Origin: Ecytonucleospora hepatopenaei
Lineage: Eukaryota; Microsporidia; Enterocytozoonidae
Direction: 5' to 3'
Assembly: GCA_026692725.1 (NCBI GenBank)
Contig: JAPMUG010000009.1
Coordinates: 1-64,000 of the forward strand
Length of the DNA: 64,000 nucleotides
Under the pieces are notes generated by a model that was given only the letters and a program-made list of their open reading frames with translations, did no database searches and was not told where the DNA came from. A program made the translations under genes and the position numbers. Within the stretch, counting starts at the first letter, position 1; the number at the start of each line of letters is the position of its first letter. Of this stretch, positions 63,877 through 64,000 are shown one piece after another.

Positions 63877-64000
63877 AATTTTTTATTTTTATATTTTATA
63901 TTTTTATATTTTTATATTTTTGTTATATTTTTATATTTCACTATATTTTTATATTTTTATATTTTTATCTTAATAGTTTTATATTTTTATCTTAATAGTT
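63877..64000. repeat. TATATTTTTA-type low-complexity at the window edge
   Basis: Repeats of ATATTTTT run from the Brr6-like gene's start to the end of the window; no promoter box is clear. Confidence 0.6.

Overview
The window reads as the end of a chromosome from a very AT-rich microsporidian, an obligate intracellular fungal relative. Support for this: short intergenic gaps in the right half, no recognisable introns, short conserved eukaryotic proteins (RPB10, SSS1, eL18, uS4, MCM5, RPA2, a Cdc20/Cdh1 protein, a queuine tRNA-ribosyltransferase), and a CCC-type box within about 15 bases of many start codons, a known microsporidian start-proximal signal. A Merlin and a Tc1 element side by side recall the Anncaliia/Tubulinosema lineage, but genus cannot be settled from sequence alone.

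Layout. 1-4002 is chromosome-end material: TTAG/TTTAG arrays that invert at about 452-541 (a head-to-head telomere arrangement), then about 33 identical copies of a 30-bp satellite. 4003-19973 is a gene-poor subtelomere with an intact Tc1-like transposon (6908-8370), an intact Merlin element (11757-12796), an ABCG transporter, decayed gene copies and three short secreted-protein loci, two of which carry a single in-frame TAA. 19974-29233 holds membrane genes (a CTL/Pns1-like transporter, a frameshifted amino acid permease, a surface protein), eL18, a DPH4-like protein and a Cdc20/Cdh1 APC/C activator. 29250-38900 is dominated by AAT-rich genes and microsatellites: an NF-YA/HAP2 factor, and a MOT1 ATPase found as an N-terminal HEAT half and a C-terminal SNF2 half. 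The halves are separated by about 720 bp with almost no C on the + strand. 39-64 kb is ordinary, compact microsporidian core: two more members of the surface-protein family, a bZIP factor, a small GTPase, TGT, Nup54-like, RPB10, myosin light chain, two adjacent homeodomain genes resembling a fungal HD mating-type arrangement, then MCM5, RPA2 and a DDX60-type helicase in a row on the - strand, an NCS-like EF-hand protein, a PITP, uS4, SSS1 and a Brr6/Brl1 protein.

How genes fit together. Core functions are transcription (MOT1, NF-YA, bZIP, RPB10), replication and repair (MCM5, RPA2), cell cycle (Cdc20/Cdh1), nuclear envelope and pore (Nup54, Brr6), ER translocation (SSS1), translation (eL18, uS4, TGT, DPH4) and host-facing transport and surface proteins. 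Three genes (permease, MOT1, AT-hook protein) are each restored by one extra base in a homopolymer, which suggests either homopolymer under-calling in the assembly or real recent decay.
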